Origin: Bacteroidota bacterium
Lineage (GTDB): Bacteria > Bacteroidota > Bacteroidia > Chitinophagales > Chitinophagaceae
Assembly (NCBI GenBank): GCA_013285905.1
Contig: JABDGU010000013.1
Location: forward strand, 1 to 52,419
Reading direction: 5' to 3'
DNA length: 52,419 nt
How positions within the stretch are numbered: the first letter of the stretch is position 1; each line of letters begins with the position of its first letter. A program made the translations under genes and the position numbers. The notes below the pieces were generated by a model. It did not search any database, was not told where the DNA came from, and was given only the letters and a program-made list of their open reading frames with translations. Below, piece after piece: positions 1-7,726 of this stretch.

Positions 1-505
1 AAGTGCCAAACAGTAGAATACCGCCTGCCATATCCCCCATAAAGGTGTACCTAAAGAAAGGTAAGCCCAGGCGGTAAGTCTTAAAAAAGGAGTTGAAACT
101 ATAGCCATACCAACCTGCTGCCCAAACACCCAGGTTAGATACAAGGAAAAATAAAGTAGAAGCACCGAAAGTATATGCTAAGGCATTCAATGGCTTAGGT
201 TTTGCCATGCGCATGCCTAGTACAGTTGCTGCAATAAGGCCGCCATAATTGAATAGCTGCGTACAAACATCGTAAAAGCCCGGAGTATTTGTAAATAACT
301 GAAAATACACATCAGCAATGAATTGTCCTAACAGTGGTGTTAGAAAGGCAATACGCTTATCCTTGATAATAGCGCCACTAAATAAACTCAAGGCGGCTAA
401 AGGTGCAAAATTGGGCAAATGCATTTCCCTGTTTGCTATCCTTGCTGATGCAGCGATCAATACGAGTACTGCGGCAATTAATATATTAGTATAGTTACGT
501 TTCAT
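1..505 (-). CDS. DUF6580-like integral membrane protein (3' end cut off by window edge)
   Basis: Translating the minus strand from ATG 505-503 gives an uninterrupted frame to the left edge of at least 168 residues, so the C-terminus lies outside. An N-terminal hydrophobic segment is followed by a HLPNFAPLAALSLFSGA block, a central LVSNLGVWAAGWYGY block and a YFRYT-type/GDMAGG end. These blocks match what I remember of the DUF6580 family of small multi-membrane proteins, which look like ECF-type substrate-binding subunits. Substrate unknown. It is transcribed in the same direction as secA, which ends 72 bp upstream of it, so co-transcription is possible. The family call is from memory of the motif, not a search. 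Confidence 0.75.
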   Translation of the reverse strand, partial: MKRNYTNILIAAVLVLIAASARIANREMHLPNFAPLAALSLFSGAIIKDKRIAFLTPLLGQFIADVYFQLFTNTPGFYDVCTQLFNYGGLIAATVLGMRMAKPKPLNALAYTFGASTLFFLVSNLGVWAAGWYGYSFNSFFKTYRLGLPFFRYTFMGDMAGGILLFGT

Positions 506-576
506 TATTATTATTTTGACCTTACAAAAATACTCAATTTTTAGTTTAATACACCATAGCCGCAAAGCCTTTGGTT

Positions 577-3500
577 TTAAACGCCCTTTCCGTGGCAGTT
601 TTTATATTTTTTGCCACTACCGCAAGGACAAGGATCATTACGGCCTATTTTTGGGCCAGCCTGCACCGGTGTGCGTTTCACAGCAGTTGCAGGGTCGTTA
701 TAATAATCATTTTCATCTGCAGCATAGTCCTGGCCGGCAGCATCCACAGCATCTTTATTTACCTTCAGCTTGCTCATGTCAGTTAGCGGCTGTGGCCTGC
801 GGGCTGCCTGTGGCGGCGCTTCCTGGATGGGGATACCCGCGCGTAATAAGAATGAAATGATATTGCGGTTAGTTTCCAGCAACATTTGCTTGAATAAATT
901 AAATGCCTCAAACTTATAGATCAGCAGAGGGTCTTTCTGCTCATAGGAAGCCATTCTTACCGATGTACGCAGATCGTCCATTGCACGTAAATGGTCTTTC
1001 CATGCATCATCTATCATGCTCAGGGTGATGTTTTTCTCCAAGGCCTGGATAACGGTTTGTGCATTTTGCTCCACTGCTTCTTTCAGGTTCACATAAAGCT
1101 GCATGCCGCGAATGCCATCTGTAAAAGGAATAACGATATTATCCACTTTTTCGCCATTCTCACGCCAGATATTGGAAAATGTTGGCATCATGTGCTCGCG
1201 CAAAGCAAGCATTTTACGGGTATAAAAATCTTTGGCGTGTTGGTATAAATTTTCTGCCAGGGCATTCTGGTCTGCTTTGGCAAATTCTTCGGCACTGATC
1301 TCAGGCTCTATGGCCAGTTGTGTCATTACCTCTATCTTAAATGCCTCATAATCTTTTTTCTCAAGCTGCGTTCCGGCTATATTGCTGCAAACATCAAATA
1401 TCGCTCCGTCAAGATCGATGGAAAGGCGATCCCCGAATAATGCGTGGTTGCGGCGTTTGTATATTACGTCGCGCTGCGCATTCATCACATCATCATACTC
1501 AAGCAGGTTTTTACGAATGCCGAAGTTGTTTTCTTCCACCTTCTTCTGCGCTCTTTCAATAGACTTGGTGATCATGCTGTGTTGCAGCACTTCTCCTTCT
1601 TTATGCCCCATCTTGTCCATGAGGGAAGCAATACGCTCAGAACCGAATAAACGCATCAGGTCATCTTCCAGTGTAACAAAGAACTGCGATGTGCCCGGAT
1701 CACCCTGGCGGCCTGCACGGCCACGCAACTGGCGGTCCACACGGCGGCTTTCATGGCGCTCTGTACCCACAATTGCCAAACCACCTGCTTCTTTCACGCC
1801 GGGGCCTAGTTTTATATCTGTACCACGGCCGGCCATATTGGTGGCAATGGTCACAGCGCCGCTCAAACCTGCTTCTGCTACTATCTGTGCTTCACGGGCA
1901 TGCTGCTTGGCGTTCAATACATTGTGCGGTATCTTCTTTTGCTGCAGCATACGGCTCAGCAATTCAGAAACCTCAACAGAGGTAGTACCAACCAGTATCG
2001 GCCTGCCTATGCCTCTTAATGCCTCAATCTCGTCTATAACTGCTTTTAGTTTTTCGCGTTTGGTTTTATAAACAAGATCCTGCTGGTCTTTGCGGGATAT
2101 GTTAACGTTAGTAGGGATGGTTACTACGTCTAATTTATATATCTGCCAGAATTCGCCTGCTTCTGTTTCAGCCGTACCCGTCATACCCGCTAATTTGTGG
2201 TACATACGGAAGAAGTTTTGCAGGGTAACAGTAGCCCATGTTTGTGTGGCAGCCTCTACCTGCACGTTTTCTTTTGCTTCAATAGCCTGGTGCAAACCAT
2301 CGCTGTATCGGCGCCCTTCCATGATACGGCCTGTCTGTTCATCTACTATTTTTACCTTGCCTTCTATAACTACATACTCAATGTCCTTATCAAACAGGGT
2401 ATAAGCTTTCAGTAATTGCTGAACGGAATGTATGCGGTCTGCTTTAATGGCATAATCCTGCAATAATGCATCTTTACGCTGGGTCTTTTCTTCAGGTCCA
2501 ATTTCAATTTTTTCTATTTCGGCCAGTTCGCTGCCAATATCCGGCAACACAAAGAAATGGGGATCTTCACCCGATTGTGTAATAAGTGCCAGGCCTTTTT
2601 CTGTCAGGTCAACACTATTATTCCTTTCATCTATAGCAAAATACAACTCAACGTCCACTTTGGGCATATTACGTTGCTGTTCGCCTATATAGTAGTTCTC
2701 GGTTTTCTGTAGTATCTGTTTATTTCCTTCTTCACTCAGGAATTTTATGATAGCTGTATTCTTTGGTAAACCGCGATAAGCCCGGTATAAATATAAACCA
2801 CCGGTTTCCTTATCGGTTTTACCTTCTGCGATCAGTTTTTTAGCTTCTGCAAGGCTTTGTATAGCAACGCGTTTCTGCGCTTCTATCAGGCGCTCTATAC
2901 GCGGCTTTAAGATATGGAATTGCTGTTCGTCTCCTCTCGGTATCGGGCCGGATATAATAAGCGGGGTACGTGCATCATCTATCAACACACTATCCACCTC
3001 ATCCACCATAGCATAGTGGTGCTTGCGCTGCACCATTTCTTCGGCCTGGTGCACCATGTTATCCCTCAGGTAGTCAAAACCAAATTCGTTATTGGTACCA
3101 TACGTGATATCGGCCATATAGGCCTTGCGGCGCTCAGGCGAATTGGGCTGGTGTTTATCTATACAATCAACCGTCAGTCCCAAGAATTCAAAAATAGTCC
3201 CGTTCCATTCCTGGTCACGGCGTGCCAGGTAATCATTTACAGTTACAATATGCACACCCTCAGCAGGCAGTGCATTCAGGTAAGAGGGTAGTGTGGAAAC
3301 CAGTGTTTTACCCTCACCTGTAGCCATTTCCGCAATTTTCCCCTCATGCAACACAATACCACCTATCAGCTGCACATCGTAATGAAGCATGTTCCAGGTT
3401 ACATTATTGCCTGCGGCCTGCCATGTATTTTTGTATATGGCATTATTGCCTTCGATACGTATGTAATCTCTGTCAATGGCAAGTTCTTTATCAAGCTCGG

Positions 3501-3900
3501 TTGCGGTAACAGTGAGTTCTGTATTTTCTTTAAAGCGGCGTGCGGTATCTTTTACTACTGCAAAGGCTTCAGGCAGAATTTCTTTCAATATCTCTTCAAT
3601 ATGCTCGTCGCGCTTCTTTACCAGTTTATCTACTTCTTCATAAATAGCCTCGCGGGAGTGCAATTCGGCTTCGGGATGAGAGTCTGCTTCTGCTTTTTTG
3701 GCGCTTATATTGGCATCTATCTCTTTTAAATGGTCTTTTATTCTTTGCCTGAATTCCTGTGTTTTACCGCGCAGTTCATCATTAGATATGGATTTATAAC
3801 TATCATATATAGTGTTTATTTGTGCTACGATAGGTTGGATACGCTTTACATCCTTATCAGACTTGCTGCCACCAAATAGTTTTGATATAATACCGATCAT
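577..3900 (-). CDS. secA: Preprotein translocase ATPase SecA
   Basis: ATPase motor that drives unfolded preproteins through the SecYEG channel. The 1107-residue product carries Walker A (ATGEGKT, residues 193-199), the DEVD Walker B/DEAD-box element (300-303), the preprotein cross-linking region between the two nucleotide-binding folds, and helicase motifs such as the TNMAGRGTDI block and the GRAGRQGDPG arginine-finger block. The C-terminus has the zinc motif CPCGSGKKYKNCHG, which binds SecB or ribosomes in other bacteria. It is about 200 residues longer than the Escherichia coli protein, the extra length lying partly in NBD1, which is usual in Bacteroidota. ATG 3900 is the natural start (MIGIISKLFGG). 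The gene stands alone, with a 272-bp divergent spacer to the next gene. Confidence 0.98.
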   Translation of the reverse strand: MIGIISKLFGGSKSDKDVKRIQPIVAQINTIYDSYKSISNDELRGKTQEFRQRIKDHLKEIDANISAKKAEADSHPEAELHSREAIYEEVDKLVKKRDEHIEEILKEILPEAFAVVKDTARRFKENTELTVTATELDKELAIDRDYIRIEGNNAIYKNTWQAAGNNVTWNMLHYDVQLIGGIVLHEGKIAEMATGEGKTLVSTLPSYLNALPAEGVHIVTVNDYLARRDQEWNGTIFEFLGLTVDCIDKHQPNSPERRKAYMADITYGTNNEFGFDYLRDNMVHQAEEMVQRKHHYAMVDEVDSVLIDDARTPLIISGPIPRGDEQQFHILKPRIERLIEAQKRVAIQSLAEAKKLIAEGKTDKETGGLYLYRAYRGLPKNTAIIKFLSEEGNKQILQKTENYYIGEQQRNMPKVDVELYFAIDERNNSVDLTEKGLALITQSGEDPHFFVLPDIGSELAEIEKIEIGPEEKTQRKDALLQDYAIKADRIHSVQQLLKAYTLFDKDIEYVVIEGKVKIVDEQTGRIMEGRRYSDGLHQAIEAKENVQVEAATQTWATVTLQNFFRMYHKLAGMTGTAETEAGEFWQIYKLDVVTIPTNVNISRKDQQDLVYKTKREKLKAVIDEIEALRGIGRPILVGTTSVEVSELLSRMLQQKKIPHNVLNAKQHAREAQIVAEAGLSGAVTIATNMAGRGTDIKLGPGVKEAGGLAIVGTERHESRRVDRQLRGRAGRQGDPGTSQFFVTLEDDLMRLFGSERIASLMDKMGHKEGEVLQHSMITKSIERAQKKVEENNFGIRKNLLEYDDVMNAQRDVIYKRRNHALFGDRLSIDLDGAIFDVCSNIAGTQLEKKDYEAFKIEVMTQLAIEPEISAEEFAKADQNALAENLYQHAKDFYTRKMLALREHMMPTFSNIWRENGEKVDNIVIPFTDGIRGMQLYVNLKEAVEQNAQTVIQALEKNITLSMIDDAWKDHLRAMDDLRTSVRMASYEQKDPLLIYKFEAFNLFKQMLLETNRNIISFLLRAGIPIQEAPPQAARRPQPLTDMSKLKVNKDAVDAAGQDYAADENDYYNDPATAVKRTPVQAGPKIGRNDPCPCGSGKKYKNCHGKGV

Positions 3901-4044
3901 TGTATGTTGTTTACTAAATAAATTGAAAAATCCGGGAAAAGGCTGTTTTTAACCGTTTTTAATAAAAATCTATATATTAGGTATCAAAAGATGTGCAAAT
4001 TTTAAAAACTGCCAGCCTGACACATAAGGGGCTCAAAGCTACGC

Positions 4045-4059
4045 CAAATGCTGCATTTG
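4045..4059. promoter_or_regulatory. Short palindrome in the secA divergent spacer, possible operator
   Basis: CAAATGC-T-GCATTTG is a perfect 7-bp inverted repeat with one central base, lying between secA and the divergent secreted-protein gene, about 80 bp upstream of the latter's -7 element. It could bind a dimeric regulator. One 7-bp palindrome can occur by chance, so the call is weak. Confidence 0.25.
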
Positions 4060-4136
4060 AACAAGGATAAATCAATTATCGGGGCGCAAAAAAAAAATTT
4101 TATCCCAATAACTTGCAAGGCAACAAAATTTTTATG

Positions 4137-4144
4137 TATTTTGG
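4137..4144 (+). promoter_or_regulatory. Putative -7 promoter element for the secreted repeat protein
   Basis: TATTTTGG resembles the Bacteroidota -7 consensus TAnnTTTG, with a TTG about 23 bp upstream at 4114. Transcription starting just after it would exclude a start codon at 4113 and favours ATG 4173. Confidence 0.4.
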
Positions 4145-4172
4145 ATGCAATTTCGAAAAAGCACTCAAAATT

Positions 4173-4712
4173 ATGAAAAGAACCGCCATCCTCATTACAA
4201 CTGTTTTGGCATCTGTATTATTTGCTAATAAAGCTTTAGCCCAAGACGACGAACTGGTTAGAGTATTTCGTTGGTTTAATCCTGAGGATCACGAATATGT
4301 TACTGTAGCTGACGGAGAATTCCAGGAAGGACAGATGAGAAACTGGAAATGGACCGATAAGACGCCCATATTTACAGCGTATCGCACACCGGGTCCCGGA
4401 CGTGTTGCTGTGTATGGCTGGTTTAATCCTTCGAGCAAGGACCATGCAAGCATCGCCGAAGACGAATACACAGACGATCAGATGATAAAAATGGGATACA
4501 CTCAGAAACATCTGCAGTTCTATGCCTTAACTCGCCGTGGTCCTAATACCATTGCTATTTATCGCTGGAGAGTAACTAAATTCAAAGATTGGGTTACAGT
4601 TCCTGAGAACGGAGATACTGATGCCTATATCAGGAAAGGTTATCAACATAAAACTTTCCAATATTTTGGTATCGCCCGCAATACGGACGTATCTATCTAC
4701 AACCAACTTTAA
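4173..4712 (+). CDS. Exported protein made of three ~45-residue repeats (DUF5648-like)
   Basis: A 179-residue protein with a type I signal peptide (MKRTAILITTVLASVLFANK, cleavage after ALA). The mature part is three degenerate repeats, each opening with an aromatic-rich strand (VFRWFNPEDHEYVTV, VYGWFNPSSKDHASI, IYRWRVTKFKDWVTV), followed by an acidic D/E-rich turn, a GY/W motif and a closing aromatic strand (TAYRT, QFYALTR, QYFGIAR). The pattern recalls the three-fold beta-trefoil-like DUF5648 repeat, which suggests a carbohydrate- or surface-binding role; this is inference. ATG 4173 is chosen because the signal peptide starts there and a -7 element lies upstream. Monocistronic, ending at a strong terminator. 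Confidence 0.75.
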   Translation: MKRTAILITTVLASVLFANKALAQDDELVRVFRWFNPEDHEYVTVADGEFQEGQMRNWKWTDKTPIFTAYRTPGPGRVAVYGWFNPSSKDHASIAEDEYTDDQMIKMGYTQKHLQFYALTRRGPNTIAIYRWRVTKFKDWVTVPENGDTDAYIRKGYQHKTFQYFGIARNTDVSIYNQL

Positions 4713-4730
4713 TTACATCTTATTGTATAA

Positions 4731-4757
4731 AAAAAGACCGCTTTATGCGGTCTTTTT
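4731..4757. terminator. Bidirectional Rho-independent terminator
   Basis: A perfect 11-bp stem (AAAAAGACCGC / GCGGTCTTTTT) with loop TTTAT lies between two convergent genes. The A and T runs on the arms make it work on both strands, ending the secreted repeat protein on + and the rlmI-like gene on -. Confidence 0.9.
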
Positions 4758-4781
4758 TATTTTTCGGTGGTCTGTAGATGA

Positions 4782-5954
4782 CTACAGTACTTGCACTATC
4801 AGAAATTTCAGATACTGGGTAGAGGGCACGTGCCATAATATCGGGTGGTCCGCCGATTGCGTTTGCCAGCATACCTGCCTTAATTTACGTTTGGCATCTT
4901 TTGCTGCTGCCTGTATGGTTTCAAGAAACATATCTGGTGGCACAAGATTGGTGCAGGAAGCGGTAACAAGAAAACCTCCGGGCCTGGTAAGTTTCATACC
5001 CCTCAAATTGATCTCTTTATAACCGGTTACAGCTTTCTGTATATTTTCCCGGCTTTTGGTAAAGGCAGGCGGGTCAAGCATCACAACATCATAACGCTTT
5101 CCTTCAATTACCCATTTTTTCAAAACATCGAATGCATTTACACACTCAAATTTACTTATATCGTTATGACCGTTAAGGCTGGCATTTCGCGTTGCAGTAT
5201 CTATGGCGTTGGCGGAAATATCGAGTCCCAAAGTGCTTTTAGCCCCATAATGCGCTGCGTGCAGCGAAAAGGTGCCTGTATAACAAAAGGCTTCCAGCAC
5301 GTCTGCATTCTTTACTATGTGCTGAATGGCACGCCGGTTATCCTGTTGGTCAAGAAAATATCCGGTCTTCTGCCCGTTTTCAATATCCACATGAAATTTT
5401 AATCCATTCTCATTCAAAAGAATGTTGGTATCAAATGGAGCAGATAAAAAACCTTTCTGCTGAGCCATACCTTCCAATTCTCTTACCGGCACATCATTAC
5501 GCTCGTAAATACCTTTAGGACTGAATATTTTATTTAAAGCATCTACTATACTGCTTTTCCACTTATCAATACCCAGTGAAAGTGTTTGAATGACAAAATA
5601 ATCATTGAACTTATCAATGATAAGTGCGGGCAATTCGTCTGCTTCGCCAAAAATCAGCCTGCAATTTTCTACATAGCCTATTTGTTTTCTATATTCCCAT
5701 GCTGCTTTTATACGCTGATAAAAGAAGTCTTCATTTATCGTCGCGTTTTTATCTCGTGTCAGCAGTCTGATGCGTATTTGAGATGCAGGGTTTATATAAC
5801 CCTTGCCTACAAATGAACCATTTGAAGAATAAACCTCCACAATATCACCGGCTTCACATTCTCCGTCCTGGTCTCCCAATTCATTTCCGAATATCCAGGG
5901 GTGCCCGTTTAGGATCCTGTCGCCTATTTTTTTCTTTAAAAAGAATTTAGCCAT
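4782..5954 (-). CDS. rlmI: Class I SAM-dependent rRNA methyltransferase, RlmI-like
   Basis: Probable 23S rRNA cytosine-C5 methyltransferase of the RlmI (YccW) family, 390 residues against about 396 in Escherichia coli. An N-terminal PUA domain (residues 1-75, HPWIF and the EAGDIVEVYSSNG strand) is followed by a linker and a Rossmann methyltransferase domain: motif I VLEAFCYTGTF (219-229), acidic motif II GLDIS, motif IV DPPAF (294-298) and motif VI TASCTN with the candidate catalytic Cys334. Exact target base is inferred from family. The ATG at 5954 sits a few bases after a good -7 element, giving a near-leaderless mRNA. It is divergent from recN. Confidence 0.9.
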   Translation of the reverse strand: MAKFFLKKKIGDRILNGHPWIFGNELGDQDGECEAGDIVEVYSSNGSFVGKGYINPASQIRIRLLTRDKNATINEDFFYQRIKAAWEYRKQIGYVENCRLIFGEADELPALIIDKFNDYFVIQTLSLGIDKWKSSIVDALNKIFSPKGIYERNDVPVRELEGMAQQKGFLSAPFDTNILLNENGLKFHVDIENGQKTGYFLDQQDNRRAIQHIVKNADVLEAFCYTGTFSLHAAHYGAKSTLGLDISANAIDTATRNASLNGHNDISKFECVNAFDVLKKWVIEGKRYDVVMLDPPAFTKSRENIQKAVTGYKEINLRGMKLTRPGGFLVTASCTNLVPPDMFLETIQAAAKDAKRKLRQVCWQTQSADHPILWHVPSTQYLKFLIVQVL

Positions 5955-5958
5955 GCTG

Positions 5959-5966
5959 CAAAAATA
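5959..5966 (-). promoter_or_regulatory. -7 promoter element of rlmI
   Basis: Reads TATTTTTG on the minus strand, a perfect TAnnTTTG, 4 bases before the start codon at 5954. The message would be leaderless or nearly so. Confidence 0.6.
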
Positions 5967-6018
5967 ACTATTGCGGCCAGTTCTTGCTTTAATAATGTAA
6001 AAGCAATTTTTTCTTAGC

Positions 6019-6026
6019 TATTTTTG
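6019..6026 (+). promoter_or_regulatory. -7 promoter element of recN
   Basis: TATTTTTG matches TAnnTTTG and lies 18 bp before ATG 6045. It overlaps the in-frame TTG at 6024, so that earlier codon cannot be the start. Confidence 0.6.
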
Positions 6027-6044
6027 CATGGCTTCCGAATTATT

Positions 6045-7703
6045 ATGTTGCAAAAAATTACAATAAAGAATTACGCTATTATAGACCAGCTGGAACTAAG
6101 TCCGGACGAGCACCTTAATACGGTTACAGGCGAGACGGGTGCGGGTAAAAGTATTATCCTTGGCGCTCTTTCATTGATATTGGGCGACAGGGCAGACACA
6201 TCTGTATTAATTAATAAACAGGATAAATGTGTAGTAGAAGGTTATTTTGATGTGAGTGGCAATGAGGCTTTCAAAACAGCTTTGCAGGACGAAGGTCTTG
6301 ATTATGAAAAAGAGTGTATCATCAGGCGGGAGATAGGCACTAACGGAAAGTCCCGGGCATTTATTAATGATACACCTGTTACCTTAAATGTGCTCAATCA
6401 ACTCAGTTCTTTACTGGTAGATCTCCAGCAACAATTTGGCCACCTGGCGCTAAAGGAAGATAATTTCCAGTTGGACGTGATAGATGCGATTGCGGGGAAT
6501 AGTGGCTTAAGGAGTGAATACGCTGACTTATATAGGCGTTACAAAAAAACAAAACAAGATCTTGCCGAATATAAAAAGCAACAAGCGGCATTTCAGAAAG
6601 AGGCAGACTATAAAAAGTTTTTATTGGATGAGTTGCTGCAGGCCGATTTCAAAGAAAATGAAATAGAAGACGCAACGCAACAATTAAAGCAGATGGGGCA
6701 CGCAGAGCGCATCATTGGTGTTTTACAAACGTCGAGGTATGCCCTAAGCGAGGGAGAACAACCACTTGTAAATGAATTAAAGCGCATCAGCCAGCAATTG
6801 CAAAGTATCACCGATGTAATGCCTTCTGTATTGGCATTGCAGGAAAGATTGAACGCTGCACATGCGGAACTCAAGGACCTTGTAGCAGAACTTGAGGATA
6901 TGGAAAGCAAAGTATCGCTGGATCAGGAGCTGATGCTGCAATTGCAGGAGAGGATAGATACAGGTTATAAATTACTGAAAAAACATGCTTTGCAGGACAC
7001 GAATAGCCTGCTTGGCTTACAACATACACTTCAGGATGAATTAAAAGCAACTCTTGATCTTGATGAAATAATAGCAGGCCTTGAGAAAGAGCAGGCAAAT
7101 ATCCACAAAGAAGTTACCACTGTTGCAGGAAAATTATCTGAAAAACGAAAAAAAACAGCCCCGCAGATAATAGTCAAAATAAACGAATTGCTGGCCCTTG
7201 TTGGTATGCCCAATGCAAGGTTCGACATTCGCTTATTAAAACAAGAACCTGGCATCTTGGGGATCGATGAAGTGAATTTTTTATTGGATGCAAATAAAAG
7301 CGGCCAGTTTCAGACGGTAGAAAAAGCTGCATCAGGTGGTGAGATGAGCCGGATCATGCTTTGCATTAAGTCGCTTACAGCTCGCGCCATGCACATGCCC
7401 ACTTTGATATTCGATGAGGTGGACACCGGTATTTCAGGCGAGGCTGCCCGCCAGGTAGCTATGTTACTCAGAGACCTTGGCCAATACCACCAGGTAATAT
7501 GTATCACGCATCAGCCGCAAGTAGCTGCAAGGGGTACAAGACATTTTTATGTTTATAAGGAAGAAGGCAAAGACAAACGCATCATCACCAAAATAAAGGT
7601 GTTAAAGCAAGATGAACGCATTCTTGCAGTGGCCAGAATGATCGGCGGAGAACAGCCCAGCGATGCCGCAATAAACAATGCGAAAGAGCTTGTTGCTAAT
7701 TAA
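6045..7703 (+). CDS. recN: DNA repair ATPase RecN
   Basis: SMC-like ATPase of double-strand break repair. The 552-residue product has Walker A GETGAGKS (29-36), a long coiled-coil middle, the ABC signature ASGGEMSR, Walker B LIFDEVDTGISG and an H-loop CITHQPQVAARG near the C-terminus, the complete set for the family at its usual length. ATG 6045 (MLQKITIKNY) is chosen over an upstream in-frame TTG because that TTG lies inside the -7 element. It ends 23 bp from the convergent Nramp gene, with no obvious terminator in the gap. Confidence 0.97.
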   Translation: MLQKITIKNYAIIDQLELSPDEHLNTVTGETGAGKSIILGALSLILGDRADTSVLINKQDKCVVEGYFDVSGNEAFKTALQDEGLDYEKECIIRREIGTNGKSRAFINDTPVTLNVLNQLSSLLVDLQQQFGHLALKEDNFQLDVIDAIAGNSGLRSEYADLYRRYKKTKQDLAEYKKQQAAFQKEADYKKFLLDELLQADFKENEIEDATQQLKQMGHAERIIGVLQTSRYALSEGEQPLVNELKRISQQLQSITDVMPSVLALQERLNAAHAELKDLVAELEDMESKVSLDQELMLQLQERIDTGYKLLKKHALQDTNSLLGLQHTLQDELKATLDLDEIIAGLEKEQANIHKEVTTVAGKLSEKRKKTAPQIIVKINELLALVGMPNARFDIRLLKQEPGILGIDEVNFLLDANKSGQFQTVEKAASGGEMSRIMLCIKSLTARAMHMPTLIFDEVDTGISGEAARQVAMLLRDLGQYHQVICITHQPQVAARGTRHFYVYKEEGKDKRIITKIKVLKQDERILAVARMIGGEQPSDAAINNAKELVAN

Positions 7704-7726
7704 TTGCACAATTCGAGCAGGTTCCT

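Noticed and set aside
577-3900. Many open frames on the opposite strand of secA (e.g. 1382-2071, +)
   Set aside because: They are anti-sense to a clear, conserved gene and have Ser/Arg/Cys-rich compositions without any motif, typical of shadow frames.
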